DNA from: Fasciola hepatica
Taxonomy: Eukaryota > Platyhelminthes > Trematoda > Plagiorchiida > Fasciolidae
Assembly: GCA_948099385.1 (NCBI GenBank)
Contig: CANUEZ040000183.1
Span: forward strand, 4,030,001 to 4,094,000
Direction: 5' to 3'
Length of the DNA stretch: 64,000 nucleotides
Of the stretch, positions 1 to 10,098 are shown piece after piece. Position 1 is the stretch's first letter, and each line of letters opens with the position of its first letter. The notes beneath the pieces were generated by a model. That model had not been told where the DNA came from. It saw only the letters and a program-made list of their open reading frames with translations, and did not search any database. A program made the translations under genes and the position numbers.

Positions 1-736
1 AGCTTTTGAACAACCTTGGTAAAGCACCTCATTGTTTTTGGGCTATAGCTGCAGCTAGCCTGTTTCCTCCGCCCTCTAGTTACTCATCCATTCACTTTGC
101 TTCTCATTCACGTCCGATCTTGCCATTTACCCCCCTTAATTCTCTCTCGGCAAGGTCCTGCTGGCACAGTCTTGGAACTTTCCGTAGAGAGCTTCACTAA
201 CTGAACTTAACCCTCGGCCATAACGGCACTTTCATTTCCAAGCTATAACTTCAGGCTTCCTTTGTTCCAGGCTTCCCTACAGAATAGTCTTCTCTTCAGT
301 CCGGTATCTCTGTTCTATCTTCATCTGTTTTGTTGAGCCCGGCAATAAATACTTTTTCATTTCCGCCAATCGGTCGGCCATTTTTACACAACCACAGCAT
401 GGCCGTTAAGTTTTTGCTTTTTGGTATTCGTTACTCACTTTTCTTCCTCCCCTCATCAGACCTCGCCGTGGGACACTCAAATTTGCACACGTACAGCTAA
501 TGCGCAATTGAAAAACCAGTTCAAAGCTTCATTGTAACAATGCCTATCAAGTAGATGTTCGATGACTGTGACTCATCATTATGCCTGGGGCTCCTGGGTT
601 CGAAATAGTTCCTCTCTGTCTGTCTGCTCTACATACAGCACTTTGTTTTTCTACACAAAACCTACCCGCAACTGACCAACAGGTGGTTTCGTCGTGACCT
701 ATAACATAATTTCTGCCGGAGCAGTCGTCCCCTTCT
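1..736. other. No gene recognised; left flank of the gypsy element
   Basis: Pyrimidine-rich sequence with only short open frames that resemble no family I know. An AATAAA hexamer lies at 344-349, without other support for a transcript end. A tRNA B-box-like string (gggttcgaaa) occurs near 597-606 but there is no A box at the right distance. The real left end of the gypsy 5' LTR should lie in the last part of this stretch, but I cannot place it. Confidence 0.5.
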
Positions 737-931
737 CCCTGTCTATCACTTGTTGACCTGTACGTTTCACGCACGCGGCATCCGCGAGCGCTACTTTCAA
801 AGCACTTCCTCGGCCCACGCGAGCACGTTTTCTCTGCGCCTAGGCCCTGTGAGAATAAGCGCGGTTGGTATTCCACGGTCTTACCTCGTTGACCTCCTCA
901 ACGAACGCGAACGTAGAAGCTGAGGAAGTGT
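737..931 (+). repeat. Probable 5' LTR segment of the gypsy element
   Basis: This block is nearly identical, in the same orientation, to 12800-12994. The differences are scattered single bases, about 10 in 195 by eye. The two copies bracket the gypsy coding region, the arrangement expected of LTRs. The outer ends of the left copy are not visible: similarity fades upstream of 737 and downstream of 931. A dispersed repeat that happens to flank the element is possible but less likely. Confidence 0.7.
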
Positions 932-1389
932 GTCCGCAATAACTGGTGAGCCCTCTCCAAAAATAATTATCGGGTAATGCCACCGAGGCTACCCAGCCAG
1001 GTCACATCTATGGTGGTTCTTCCTTCTTTCGCCGGCCATATATACTGTCCAAAGCTAGTGAGATTTTTTATCGCGTTTACGTATCCCCACTGGGCATTTT
1101 AAACTACTTACGTCATTATTGTACCGGTTAGTTTCCATTCCCATGGATTTCAAGATTTCGTGTGTCAGGAGTTGCCAACAAATTTTTGGAATTCCATGCT
1201 AGTTGATTTCCACAGCCTACCGTTTTCACAATAAATAGCTATTCTGAGTCTGAGTATGAACCGAAGTGCCATGCGGAGCACATGAAAATACCGGATTTCA
1301 GGCTGGAAGATCTAGAGGTGTTTATGGCCATCCTTTAGTCTGTTTTCCAGAAGAATCGATAATCTAGCCAGCTGTCCCAATGCAATAAA
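932..1389 (+). other. Gypsy leader and unresolved 5' part of gag
   Basis: This lies between the 5' LTR segment and the first recognisable gag codons. No clean primer-binding site or gag start codon can be supported. An AATAAA lies near 1212, in a short stretch with no coding similarity. Confidence 0.4.
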
Positions 1390-2055
1390 ATGCACTCAGC
1401 AATCCCTGCTAGTACGGTGTCATATTTCCGGGATATCGTTCTGAACCCACCGGATCACAACCCGAACGACACAAGCTGGGAGGCCCCCATTAAGTGCGTG
1501 GCAATCTTGCGAAAGAAAGGTGCCCAACATGTTCTCTCCGAAATCCATCCGGGCATATGACCCCGTCACAGTTGCTATGGAAAGTGCTTCTGTTAGCGGG
1601 TACGACTTCCACGGACAATGCGGTCTCGCCTCAACTATGGATGAAGCGGCTTCCATCATATTCTCGGAGCATAGTTACTGTTATAATGCGAGGTCATGCC
1701 CTGACTAATTGCGCAGAAGCTGCAGACAGAGTCCTCGAGCAGGCACGTGCTTTTGTCCTGCAGTCACATGAACTTGCCAAAGCCACTATTACGCAACCAA
1801 ATTCCATAAACCCGCATCGGCAGCCGCCAAGCACAAGGCATCCAGTGGAAACTCAGACATTCAGAGCTTGAGCCAGGAGGTTCGCCTTTTAATTCCGGTG
1901 GTAGAAGAGCACGAGGCCACCATCAGTATTCTGCTTTCAAGAATCCAAAGCTGTCGCAGATCTACCCCAAAAGTCTAGAGACCAAGTGTACAATCCGCGA
2001 ATGTTATCACCGTCGTTTTGGATCCCAGGCATGTAAGTGCAAACAGCCTTGTATT
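1390..2055 (+). pseudogene. Gypsy gag, degenerate
   Basis: Gag would form the capsid and bind element RNA. A capsid-like stretch (DIVLNPPDHNPND) is encoded near 1433-1475. After a frame change comes a block at about 1556-1745 with the motif MTPSQLL, a later LP, and AADRVLEQA, typical of flatworm gypsy Gag. A Cys/His motif follows at 2002-2052 (C-Y-H-R-R-F-G, then three more Cys), the nucleic-acid-binding region of this group. Several in-frame stops and at least two frame changes separate these pieces, so no full-length Gag can be made. The start codon is not identifiable. Confidence 0.75.
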
Positions 2056-2149
2056 TGCCGCTCCCGCCAAGGAAGCTGCTAGGACGAGAGGTGATGGCGA
2101 CGACCTCCTCGGGTGCCCTTGTTCCTAGTCGCCCCACTTTCATAAAAAA

Positions 2150-2619
2150 GATAGAACTACCGGTATGCGCTTCGTGATCGGCTCGGGAGGGCAGGCCAGT
2201 AAGATACCGGTTTCAAAACGGTCCACTATCTCACCTTCAGCTCTAACTCCACAGGCCGTCAACGGCACTCCGAAATCAACATACGGCAATCAACTTCTCC
2301 CCTCGGACTTTGGCTTGCATCGTCCTTCCCCGCGGGGTTTCGTCGCCGCTCAAGTGCTGCAGGCTATTCTGAGCTTAGATTTCTTAGAAAGTCACTGACC
2401 TGTAGCCGATCCCGGTAAACGACATCTAGTAGGTCGAGTCACATCAAAATCTTTATTCGTTCCTTGACTGAAGCTGAGCCACCAGCGAACCGCACTCCCA
2501 CCCCCAATTCTGAACCGAAATTCGCTAGTTTATTCTGCAAGCACCCCCATCTTGTGCGCCTTAACAACGACCCGCCCCCAATCGCCACGGATGTAGCCCA
2601 TCAGTTCGCCATACAAGGG
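2150..2619 (+). pseudogene. Gypsy aspartic protease and start of the RT linker
   Basis: The frame opening at 2165 gives a protease-like domain: RFVIGSGGQ at the active site, a QAVNGTP strand, and the terminal IL-x-x-DFL motif near 2370-2390. Family members have Asp in the D-[ST]-G triad; here it reads G-S-G, so the catalytic Asp is lost and proteolysis is not expected. A frameshift leads into 2464-2619, which encodes the FASLFCKHPHLV linker that precedes RT in this family. The linker stops mid-motif at the Pao LTR (2620) and resumes at about 9254, showing the insertion point directly. Confidence 0.82.
2615..2619 (+). repeat. Candidate target-site duplication (AAGGG), left copy
   Basis: AAGGG abuts the TG start of the left Pao LTR, and AAGGG recurs at 9249-9253 just past the right LTR. 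Joining the gypsy frame across the duplication gives an uninterrupted family motif (QG then SLVYSRPR), as expected for a 5 bp duplication. Seven bases separate the last base shared by the two LTRs (9241) from the right copy, so the exact LTR end is uncertain. Confidence 0.65.
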
Positions 2620-2987
2620 TGTAACGACCGGTCGTGGAAAATCCCCTTAAAACCGTTGCAGTTCCATGTTTTTCCTAACACCACTCACTTGCCTATACTA
2701 TTAGCTTGTCTTTACGCGCTGTTTGCTTTTATGGACCCATTGTTGTTTGTTCGCGCCCAGAGCGCCACCTTTTCATATCCTTGTTCTGGACCTTTGTGAC
2801 GCACTTGCTCCTCGCTCGCACGTCGCAATTTGGTTCTTGTTTGTTGGGTCCTAGTGATTGCATAATTGAGGTTTGTATCTGTTTGGCGTCATTGTTCACT
2901 CAATAATCTAATATCGTAGAATCTCACAGATAATCGTCTTTTGACTTCGGGATCCGTTGTGAATTTGGCTACGCATTGCTCAAACGT
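2620..2987 (+). repeat. 5' LTR of the BEL/Pao element
   Basis: It begins tgtaacgaccggtcg and is identical, base for base and without gaps, to 8874-9241. The TG start is conventional. The 3' boundary is the last shared base; the true LTR may run a few bases further, because the right-hand AAGGG lies 7 bp beyond. The sequence following (ctcacaatactc) should hold the primer-binding site; I cannot match it to a particular tRNA. Confidence 0.93.
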
Positions 2988-3179
2988 CTCACAATACTCA
3001 ATTGAATAATTTTTAGCAAGAAAATACGCAAAGTGCCCAGAAAAGGATCGAAACCATTGGAATCTGGACAGGAAGTAATACGGCAACTTACTGGGGAGGT
3101 TTTGAATACTTATGATTCTTTAGTTAAAGCTAGATCACCTGGTCCTGTCAGTGCTAGCTCATGTGTTACTTAAGGTGAT

Positions 3180-4178
3180 ATGGATTGTAATGATGTCGAT
3201 CATTTTAAGCTAAGGATATAGGACCTAGAACAACAACTGTTATCGGCCAGGAAACAAGCCCAAGAATCGGAACAGAAGCGTAGACAGAGAGAGCGTGAGA
3301 AGATGACCAACGACTACGATATTTCCGATAAACCAGGGCACAATAACATAGGAAACTCTACGCCGGTCGCCAACTATAAAAACATCAACGCCACCAACGA
3401 TCGATTTGCCAAGAGTAGAACTGACGGTTTTCGGCCGGTGATCAGAACACTACTGCAAGTTGGTCAAGCAGTTCAAAACGTTCGTCAAAAATAGATTAAC
3501 CGACGCCGGGCAAAGGCTTCTCTATCTGACTCAAAACTGTCGAGGCCGAGCAAGGGAAGCCGTCGAGTGGTGTACCACGCTCGACCCAAAACAAGGCTAC
3601 CCCCGAGCAAGGAAGACTTTGAGAGATCTGTTTGGCCAACCTGGCAAAGTAGCCCGTAACCTAATAGAGGGTATGATGGTAGAGGCAAAAAGAATAAAGG
3701 GCGATGTCTACACAATGGCCTAAATGCAAAACTGTTCAATAGCCCTCGACCATTTGGGTTACAGGGCAGACCCTGATGCAATGCATGCCTTGGAAGGCAT
3801 AGTCCGTCACCTCTCTCCAAAACTACAGGGTCGGTGGGCGAAAGAGGCGGGATGTATGAGCCGAGGCAACCGGGAGGTTCACTTCGAAGACTTGACCGGA
3901 TACTTAGAAGGCAAACCAAAATAGCCGACATTAGATTTGACCAACTTATCCGGGACAGTAACGGAACAAATGAGCCTAGCACTAGCCAGGTTCAAACCAC
4001 TGCTCGTGAGCACCCGAAATACCAGCCTTGGACCAATGCACACGTCACTTCGCGCGAGGCCATCGAGCAACCAAGCTGCAGGTCCTGTGATGCTAACCAT
4101 GGGCTACTAGTTTGCCCCATGTTCGTCAAAGCCACAATAGGCAAACTGTGGGGAATGGTGGGGATGACAGGAGCTTGA
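3180..4178 (+). pseudogene. BEL/Pao gag with CCHC knuckle, broken
   Basis: An ATG at 3180 is in frame with a charged, Gln/Arg/Glu-rich coiled-coil segment (about 3222-3310) and continues to 3494, with one early stop near 3220. The capsid-like part continues in another frame (3460-3723 and 3724-3924, split by a stop at 3721). The nucleocapsid region is in the first frame again. The knuckle at 4077-4115 reads C-x2-C-x3-H-x4-C, the usual BEL/Pao spacing, with all four metal ligands present. Gag would package element RNA, but at least two frame changes and two stops prevent a full product. Confidence 0.8.
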
Positions 4179-4268
4179 TTCGTATGCCTCAACACCACGC
4201 ACCGGGCAACGGCTTGCCGCACAAAGACTAGATATGGCCACGGGGGCTGCGCGGGCAGAAGACATCGA

Positions 4269-5093
4269 TTGTCAAACCAGGCGAGAGAGACTATACCCGA
4301 GGCGAGCACCAGGCCCAGTGTGATTCGTTCAACGTCTCGGTTTGTCAATAAACCTGTACTTTTAGGAGTAGTTGCCGTGGGAGTGGTGAACCCAACGGGG
4401 ATGATCAGAGTGTTGGCTTATGTTGCCAGTGGATTGGACACTACTCAAGTGAAAAAGCAGTTTGCCGACAAACACCGGCCCGCCAAAAGTACGACGTCGT
4501 TAGCAGTGAGCACGGTGGGAGGAACACGAGTAATGACTGCCGGCCGGTTGAGGTTGCAACTCATCCCCTTAGTCACTAACGAGCAAATCGAACTAAAGGA
4601 AGCATTCACATTGGCTGATCTTCCCATGCGAGCACCAAGGTCGGTGAAAACGATCTTGACTAGGTGGCACCACCTGCAGGACGTAACCGTCGTAGACCGG
4701 GAAAACGGCGAAGTGGACCTCATCAGCCGCAACGTGCCAGAGGCACATTGGGTACTTGACCAGAGAGTGGGCGACCGCCAAGCACCTTATGCAGTAAGCA
4801 CGGCTCTGGGATGGATGTTATACGGTCCAGTAGGGGGACGTGGTTCCGTGAATCATTTATCCCCTCAAAGGGGCCGCATAGGGTATCAACTGCAGCGGCT
4901 GTATGAAGAGGAGATTCATGACATCGGAGACGAAGGATCATTGTTGTCTCAAGAGGATCATTTCACTTTACTAACCGTGTGCAAGGCACTGAAGGTCTTA
5001 AAAAACAGTTCAAGCTTCCCTTCCCACGGCGCTCAAATGCTGACACTTGGAATGATAGCAGAAATTACGTTCTTCAGAGACTACTACAACTGA
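4269..5093 (+). pseudogene. BEL/Pao protease and start of RT
   Basis: This is the longest intact frame of the element (274 codons). Residues 45-60 correspond to the aspartic protease active site, but where the family has D-S-G-S it reads A-S-G-L (residues 53-56), so the catalytic Asp is gone. Residues about 150-195 carry PEAHWVLD and PYAVSTALGWMLYGP, hallmark BEL/Pao motifs between protease and RT. The end (from about residue 225) enters the region before RT, and the frame then closes. The ATG is only the first in the open frame and is probably not a native start. Confidence 0.85.
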
Positions 5094-6079
5094 TGGAAAG
5101 CTTCGTTCGAGACCAGGGTCTGTGGGAAAGATATGCAGAATGAACAAAGTGAAAAGAAGCTCTCGGCTACGTTGAAAAGGTACCCGCTAACACTGACTGC
5201 CGAAAGGGTATCTGGTATCTACCTCACCACCCGGTTATCAACCCCAAGAAACCCGAAAATCTGCGGATGGTTCTCGACTGTGCAACCAAGTTCCAGGGCA
5301 AGTCGTTAAATGATCGACTACTACAAGAGTCTGACTGGATCACGCCACTAGTCGAAGTTTTGTGCCGTTTCAGAGTGGGTGGAGTAGCCCTGTCCGCCGA
5401 TATCAGGGAAATGTTTCCTCAGGTGAAGATCCCGGTAGGAGAACGAGATGCGTTGCGTTTCCTGTGGTCGGACGAGGACGACCGGGACAAAGCAGTGATA
5501 AATTATAGGATGACCGTCCACCCCTTCGGAGCCATATCATCACTGTTTTGTGCAAACTAGGCTCTTTGGGAATCTGCGAACAAACATGAAGATTTGGTCC
5601 ATCGGCTGGTGGTAGATAGCATCAGCAGAAAATTTTATGTCGAGAACTATCATTGGTCATTCGATGATGTAGACTCAGCCCTATGACATTTTAGAGGCCT
5701 AACAAGATTGCTAGAAGAGGGTGGCTTCCATCTGACGAAGTGGACGTCGAACGCTCCAGAAGTGCCCGAGGTCATTCCGTATCACGAGAAGGCCGAAAGG
5801 GTTAGAGATTTGGATGGCTCTCCACTCCCTACCAAATGCACTCAAGGGATACAAAGGGACGCTGAAAAGGACGACTTTGTTTTCGAGCTAAACGTTCCCG
5901 AGCTGCCAGTAACCCGCCGAGGTTTACTATCCCATGTCTCTAGTTTGTTCGACCCGCTCGGTTTCGTCTCACCCTGGCTGCTACCCGGGGAGATTTTGCT
6001 GCAGCGGCTGTGCCGTGAGGAAGCCGATTGGGACCAGTCACTGGACCGAGGGGACCGGCTGGACCGGGAAATATTTTAA
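5094..6079 (+). pseudogene. BEL/Pao reverse transcriptase, catalytically dead
   Basis: The frame at 5267-5560 encodes LDCATKFQGKSLND, then the catalytic-aspartate region ALSADIREMF and HPFGAISS with the family's FCAN, closed by a stop. Reading on in the same frame, the polymerase YVDD box at 5636-5647 reads Y-V-E-N: both catalytic aspartates of the box are substituted. GGFHLTKWTSN (from 5720) and LFDPLGFVSPW (about 5950-5980) are the usual BEL/Pao connection motifs. With the YVDD box lost and stops at about 5560 and 5685, DNA synthesis by this copy is not expected. Confidence 0.87.
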
Positions 6080-6620
6080 ACTCCTTGAAGAAATTAGGGG
6101 GCATACGGATTTCACGATGTTTGACTCCTGGTCATGCAACACGGACAGGAGAATACCTGCCTTTTCCGATGCATCTGAAGTTGGTCGTGGAGCTATGGTG
6201 TACGGACGATGGTGCACAGGAGATGGACAATATACAACGAGAATCCTGTTCGCTAAAGGTGGCGTTGCTCCACTGAAGTCGGTCTCTATCCCGTGCCTTG
6301 AACCCAGCGCAGCCGTGTTAGCTGTCAAGGCGGTATAAGCGGTGAAGAGATGTTTCGACTTCTACATTTGGTCGGCTAGCTTTTGAACGGGCTCAACGAT
6401 AGTACTTTTTTACATAAACAACGTCCGGAACCAGTTCGGTACTTTCGTTGCTAACCGACTCACGATCATCCACGATGAATCAGCCACGAACCAGTGGAAT
6501 CATGTCAGGTCTGGTGATAATCCAGCCGATCCGTGCTGCCGAGGTGCGACCAACCTCAGGCAACTAGACACGTGAACTAGGGGGCCAAACTTCCTGCAAA
6601 TGCCTAAACAGGACTGGCCC
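6080..6620 (+). pseudogene. BEL/Pao RNase H domain, degenerate
   Basis: The frame through 6160-6338 encodes FSDASEVGRGAMVYGR (the first catalytic Asp, D in SDAS, is retained) and APLKSVSIPCLEPSAAVLAVKAV, the conserved BEL/Pao RNase H core. After a stop at 6338 the frame continues with STIVLFYINN, where the family W-T-D-S motif reads stop-T-G-S (about 6384-6395), losing a second catalytic Asp. NPADPCCRGAT at about 6520 closes the domain. RNase H would degrade template RNA during reverse transcription; two lost positions make it inactive. Confidence 0.8.
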
Positions 6621-6829
6621 GCGTACTAATTGAAATCCCGTACTGAAGTAGAGCTGGAGATCAAAGGCGTGGTGATAGCTGCCAACGTTGCAGCAGCGAT
6701 ATCCATTTTGTGGTGATTGGTCAGATTTTCTTACTGGATGAAGACACTTCGTGCAGTAGTTTGGTTAGCCAGGTTCGAGAGAAATTTACTGGCTATGGAA
6801 GGCCTACGCCCCTCAGGCTAAATACGAGC

Positions 6830-8224
6830 CGGCCCGATATGCCCCGATGAGCTGCAAGCCGCGAAATGCGATATTTTCAGAATAATACTACGAGAGGTTT
6901 TCGCCCGAGGACTCGAGAGGGCTGAAGAAGTGGGACCAATCAACAAAGAAATATCATCTCCAAGAGAAGAATTAAAGCATATAAGCCCCAAACTCATTGG
7001 GAGGCTGATGCGGGTAGATGGTAGGCTGACCAACTCCCACCTGAGCTTCGACACAAAGTATCCTGTAGTGCTGCCGGCTCGACAACCCGTGATAGAGCTA
7101 ATGATTAAACACGTCCAAGCCGTGGAGAGACATGCCGGGGAAAGTCAATTTACGAGCGTCATCCGAAAACGTCTTTGGTTGCTGAGAGGAAAAGCGACTG
7201 TAAAAGGCGTAATCTGACGTTGTATGCTATGTAGGAGACGCAATGCCACAGCGGGCAAACAACTCATGGCCCCGCTACCGGAATGCAGAGTGACTGCGGG
7301 CTCGTGGCTGTTCAGTGACTCAGGATTGGACCATTTCGGGTCCCTGTGGATGAAGTGCGGGAAAAGATTGGAAAAAAGATATGGGTGTATCATGACGTGC
7401 ATGAAGTCACGCGCGGTACACCTAGAAGTCGTACATTTGGTGACGACCGATTCTTCCTACGGGCCTCGCAGAGATTTATCAACCAAAGAGGCGCACCGGC
7501 CGATATGTACTCAGATAATGGGTCGAACTTTGTGGGCGCCCACCGGGAATTGCAACCTTGGCACAAAAATATAAACAGGGACGAACTACAGGATCAAAAC
7601 GTGGCCTACGGCATACGATGGCATTTCAACCCCTTGCAGGCCAGTCACTGCGGCGGCGTATAGGAAGGCATAATCCGGTCCGCCACGCGGTTATTGCTGT
7701 CGATCATGGAAAAACAGCCGCCCGACGATGAGAAGCTGAACACCGTCAAGAGTGAGGTAGAGAGAATTCTGAACAACCGCCCTCTGGTTCCAGTAATGAA
7801 CAGCAATCCCATCCACCTGGCGCTCACCTCGAACGACTTATTGACGTTAAGGTCGAACGAGGGTTTCCAAGGGCCGGCAAACCTTTGTGGGAGCCACGTC
7901 CACGGATGGAATCAGGCGAACTATCTGGCCAGTGTCTTCTGGAGGCGATCGCTGTGGGAGTACCTACCGGCTCTGCAGACTCGGCAGGAGTGGCTGGTGA
8001 AAACAAGACCATTCAAGAGTGGGGATGTGGTGGTGGTCGCAGACGAAGGCTCACATTTCAGCACCTGGTCCTTGAGCGTGGTTGTGGAAACCATCGAAAG
8101 CACTGGCAGAATTATAGGAAAGGTGAAAGTGAAGACAGCTAACGGAGTGCTGATTCGCAAAAAAGGCAGTATTGGCCTGCTCGTGAGTGAAGTCGGAGAA
8201 GCTGATAACGCTGAGGCCCTGTAG
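6830..8224 (+). pseudogene. BEL/Pao integrase, in several frames
   Basis: The N-terminal zinc-binding region spans about 7000-7240 (GRLTNSHL, a VLPARQPVIELMIKHV helix and a closing C-x2-C). The core follows: LDHFGSLWMK with the first catalytic Asp (about 7327-7350), KRYGCIMTCMKSRAVHLE, then a frame change to SDNGSNFVGAHREL (second Asp, about 7512-7555) and ASHCGGV-stop-E (about 7638-7665), where a conserved Trp codon has become TAG while the third acidic residue remains. The C-terminal frame 7694-8224 (176 codons) includes ILNNRPL and WSLSVVVETIES and is intact. The three acidic residues survive, but the protein cannot be made in one piece. Confidence 0.86.
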
Positions 8225-8873
8225 ACTGTTTCGCATTTGCCTTCGAGTTAGCTAAAGAAACCTCTGAATATGGGAGCGTTCACGACACACTGACGTATGG
8301 AACCACCTTTTCCCCCGAAGCAGGCGCACCCACATTATACTAGTTCATACCACATGGTCTCCGTCAAACACGTTACAGTGCTCACAGTCCTTCGTTGCCG
8401 TTACAGAAGGCTTTTTCCCATGTGTGGTGGTACATGCGATTCCATTGTACGTTCAGACACATACAGACATACCCGATGCACTGTATACCCGGTAACCCCC
8501 ATCAAACATGTGACAGTGTTCACCGTTAGTTTTTGCTGACGACACTGAATGTATTATGTATATGTGGAAGTAGTGGCGACCACATCAAGTACACACACCC
8601 ACGCAAACACATACAGCCAGTGCATGACGGCCCTTCCAAGGACAGCATCTATATTTCCCCTTCACGCCCGCCATCGGTCAGTTGTTCTCGTGGAAGATGT
8701 AGAGTAGCCTCGCTTCGGTGTGGCAGCCGGATTAGGTGCGACATTGAGTAGAACGTTGACGACAAGCATTAGGCACGCGCACTGACAACAAGGCCTAGGT
8801 AGCTAGGGAGAATCAGTACCATTATACCAAACCTTTGATTCTGACAAAGATTCGGGAGGATTTTGGTGGGCGG
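8225..8873 (+). other. BEL/Pao 3' untranslated region with a short direct repeat
   Basis: No coding similarity. Two 22-base direct repeats (8364-8385 and 8502-8523, three mismatches) lie 138 bp apart, in a stretch with several acaca-rich words. The last 20 bases are purine-rich and directly precede the 3' LTR, fitting a polypurine tract. Confidence 0.6.
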
Positions 8874-9241
8874 TGTAACGACCGGTCGTGGAAAATCCCC
8901 TTAAAACCGTTGCAGTTCCATGTTTTTCCTAACACCACTCACTTGCCTATACTATTAGCTTGTCTTTACGCGCTGTTTGCTTTTATGGACCCATTGTTGT
9001 TTGTTCGCGCCCAGAGCGCCACCTTTTCATATCCTTGTTCTGGACCTTTGTGACGCACTTGCTCCTCGCTCGCACGTCGCAATTTGGTTCTTGTTTGTTG
9101 GGTCCTAGTGATTGCATAATTGAGGTTTGTATCTGTTTGGCGTCATTGTTCACTCAATAATCTAATATCGTAGAATCTCACAGATAATCGTCTTTTGACT
9201 TCGGGATCCGTTGTGAATTTGGCTACGCATTGCTCAAACGT
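8874..9241 (+). repeat. 3' LTR of the BEL/Pao element
   Basis: Identical to 2620-2987 at a constant offset of 6254. Beyond 9241 the two copies diverge. Seven bases later AAGGG and the resumed gypsy reading frame begin. Confidence 0.93.
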
Positions 9242-9253
9242 ATGTTAAAAGGG

Positions 9254-10098
9254 TCTTTGGTCTACTCTAGGCCCCGCAAGTTGGCTTCAAGCAAGCTCCG
9301 TGTAGCTCACTCCGAGTTCGAATTATCCGGCCTTCCGGCAGTCTGCAGGCCTCACTCTTAAGCACGGCCCCGAAGAAGTAGCCGGACGGCTGCAGACCGT
9401 GCGGGGACTATCGCTCACTCAACCGAGTGACTACGCCCGACCGTTATCCTATTCCGCATATCACGGACCTCACAGCTGGTTTGATGGGTAAGATAATTTT
9501 CAGTCGAATAGATTCAGTGAGGACATATAACCAAATACCAGTACCTGAGACAGATATCCCCAAAGCAGCCGTAACGACTCCTTTTGGGCTTTCCGAGTTT
9601 CTACAAAAGCCGTTTGGACTGAGCAACGCCGCAAAAACTTTCGGGCAATTCTTCGATGTGGTATGCAGTTGTTTGGATCTCGATTTTTCTTATCTGGAAG
9701 ATATCCTGATTGCCAGTTCGTCTAAGCTAGAACGTCCAACATATTCACGCACGACTTGCGACCGCCCGTCTGAAAATAGGGTCACGATCAACTCGAATAA
9801 GAGTGTAGTGGGCTTCCATGCCATCGAATTCCTAGGCCACGAGGTTAATTCTGCAGGGGTCATACCATTGCAGGACAAGGAGCAGGCAATGTTAGACTGC
9901 CCAGGACCTACATTGTTCAAGCAGCTACGGCTTCTCGACGGGCTGGTCAACTTCTATCGTTGTTTCATTTCGCAGTGCGCTCAGCTTATACAGCCGCTCA
10001 CAGGCCTGGTAGAAGGCCAAGCGAGGCAGCTGGTTTTCACGAAAATCGCACGAGACACATTTGCTATGCTGAACCAGGCTACCGGCAACTTGGCCTAG
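9254..10098 (+). pseudogene. Gypsy reverse transcriptase, catalytically impaired
   Basis: Immediately after the Pao element the gypsy frame resumes with SLVYSRPRKLAS, the motif that follows the linker seen left of 2620. After a stop and frame change come [11 protein letters not shown] and, in the frame 9427-10098 (223 codons), [23 protein letters not shown] with a catalytic Asp, and TTPFGLSEF. The polymerase box at 9691-9702 reads Y-L-E-D where the family has Y-[LV]-D-D, so the first catalytic Asp is Glu. The end of the frame covers the thumb ([16 protein letters not shown]). Loss of this Asp generally abolishes activity. Confidence 0.87.

Larger units (their letters stand above)
2620..9248 (+). 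mobile_element. BEL/Pao LTR retrotransposon inserted in gypsy
   Basis: A 6.6 kb element with two LTRs identical over 368 bp. Internally, in order: coiled-coil Gag with a C-x2-C-x3-H-x4-C knuckle, protease, RT, RNase H and a DDE integrase that starts with a zinc-binding domain. The domain order, the knuckle spacing and the PYAVSTALGWMLYGP motif after the protease are diagnostic of BEL/Pao. All domains are broken by stops, frame changes or lost catalytic residues. Identical LTRs indicate a recent insertion or later homogenisation; the decayed body suggests mobilisation in trans. A purine-rich stretch (about 8853-8873, gggaggattttggtgggcgg) just before the 3' LTR is a good polypurine tract. Confidence 0.93.

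Noticed and set aside
583..606. tRNA B-box-like string gggttcgaaa
   Set aside because: No A box at tRNA distance and no cloverleaf can be drawn.
2464..2906. Open frames running from gypsy into the Pao LTR, and their copies at 8835-9160
   Set aside because: They are chance read-through of LTR sequence; the same frames appear at both LTRs only because the LTRs are identical.
3485..3982. Minus-strand 165-codon frame
   Set aside because: It is the shadow of the Pao gag frames on the plus strand, which carry the family motifs.
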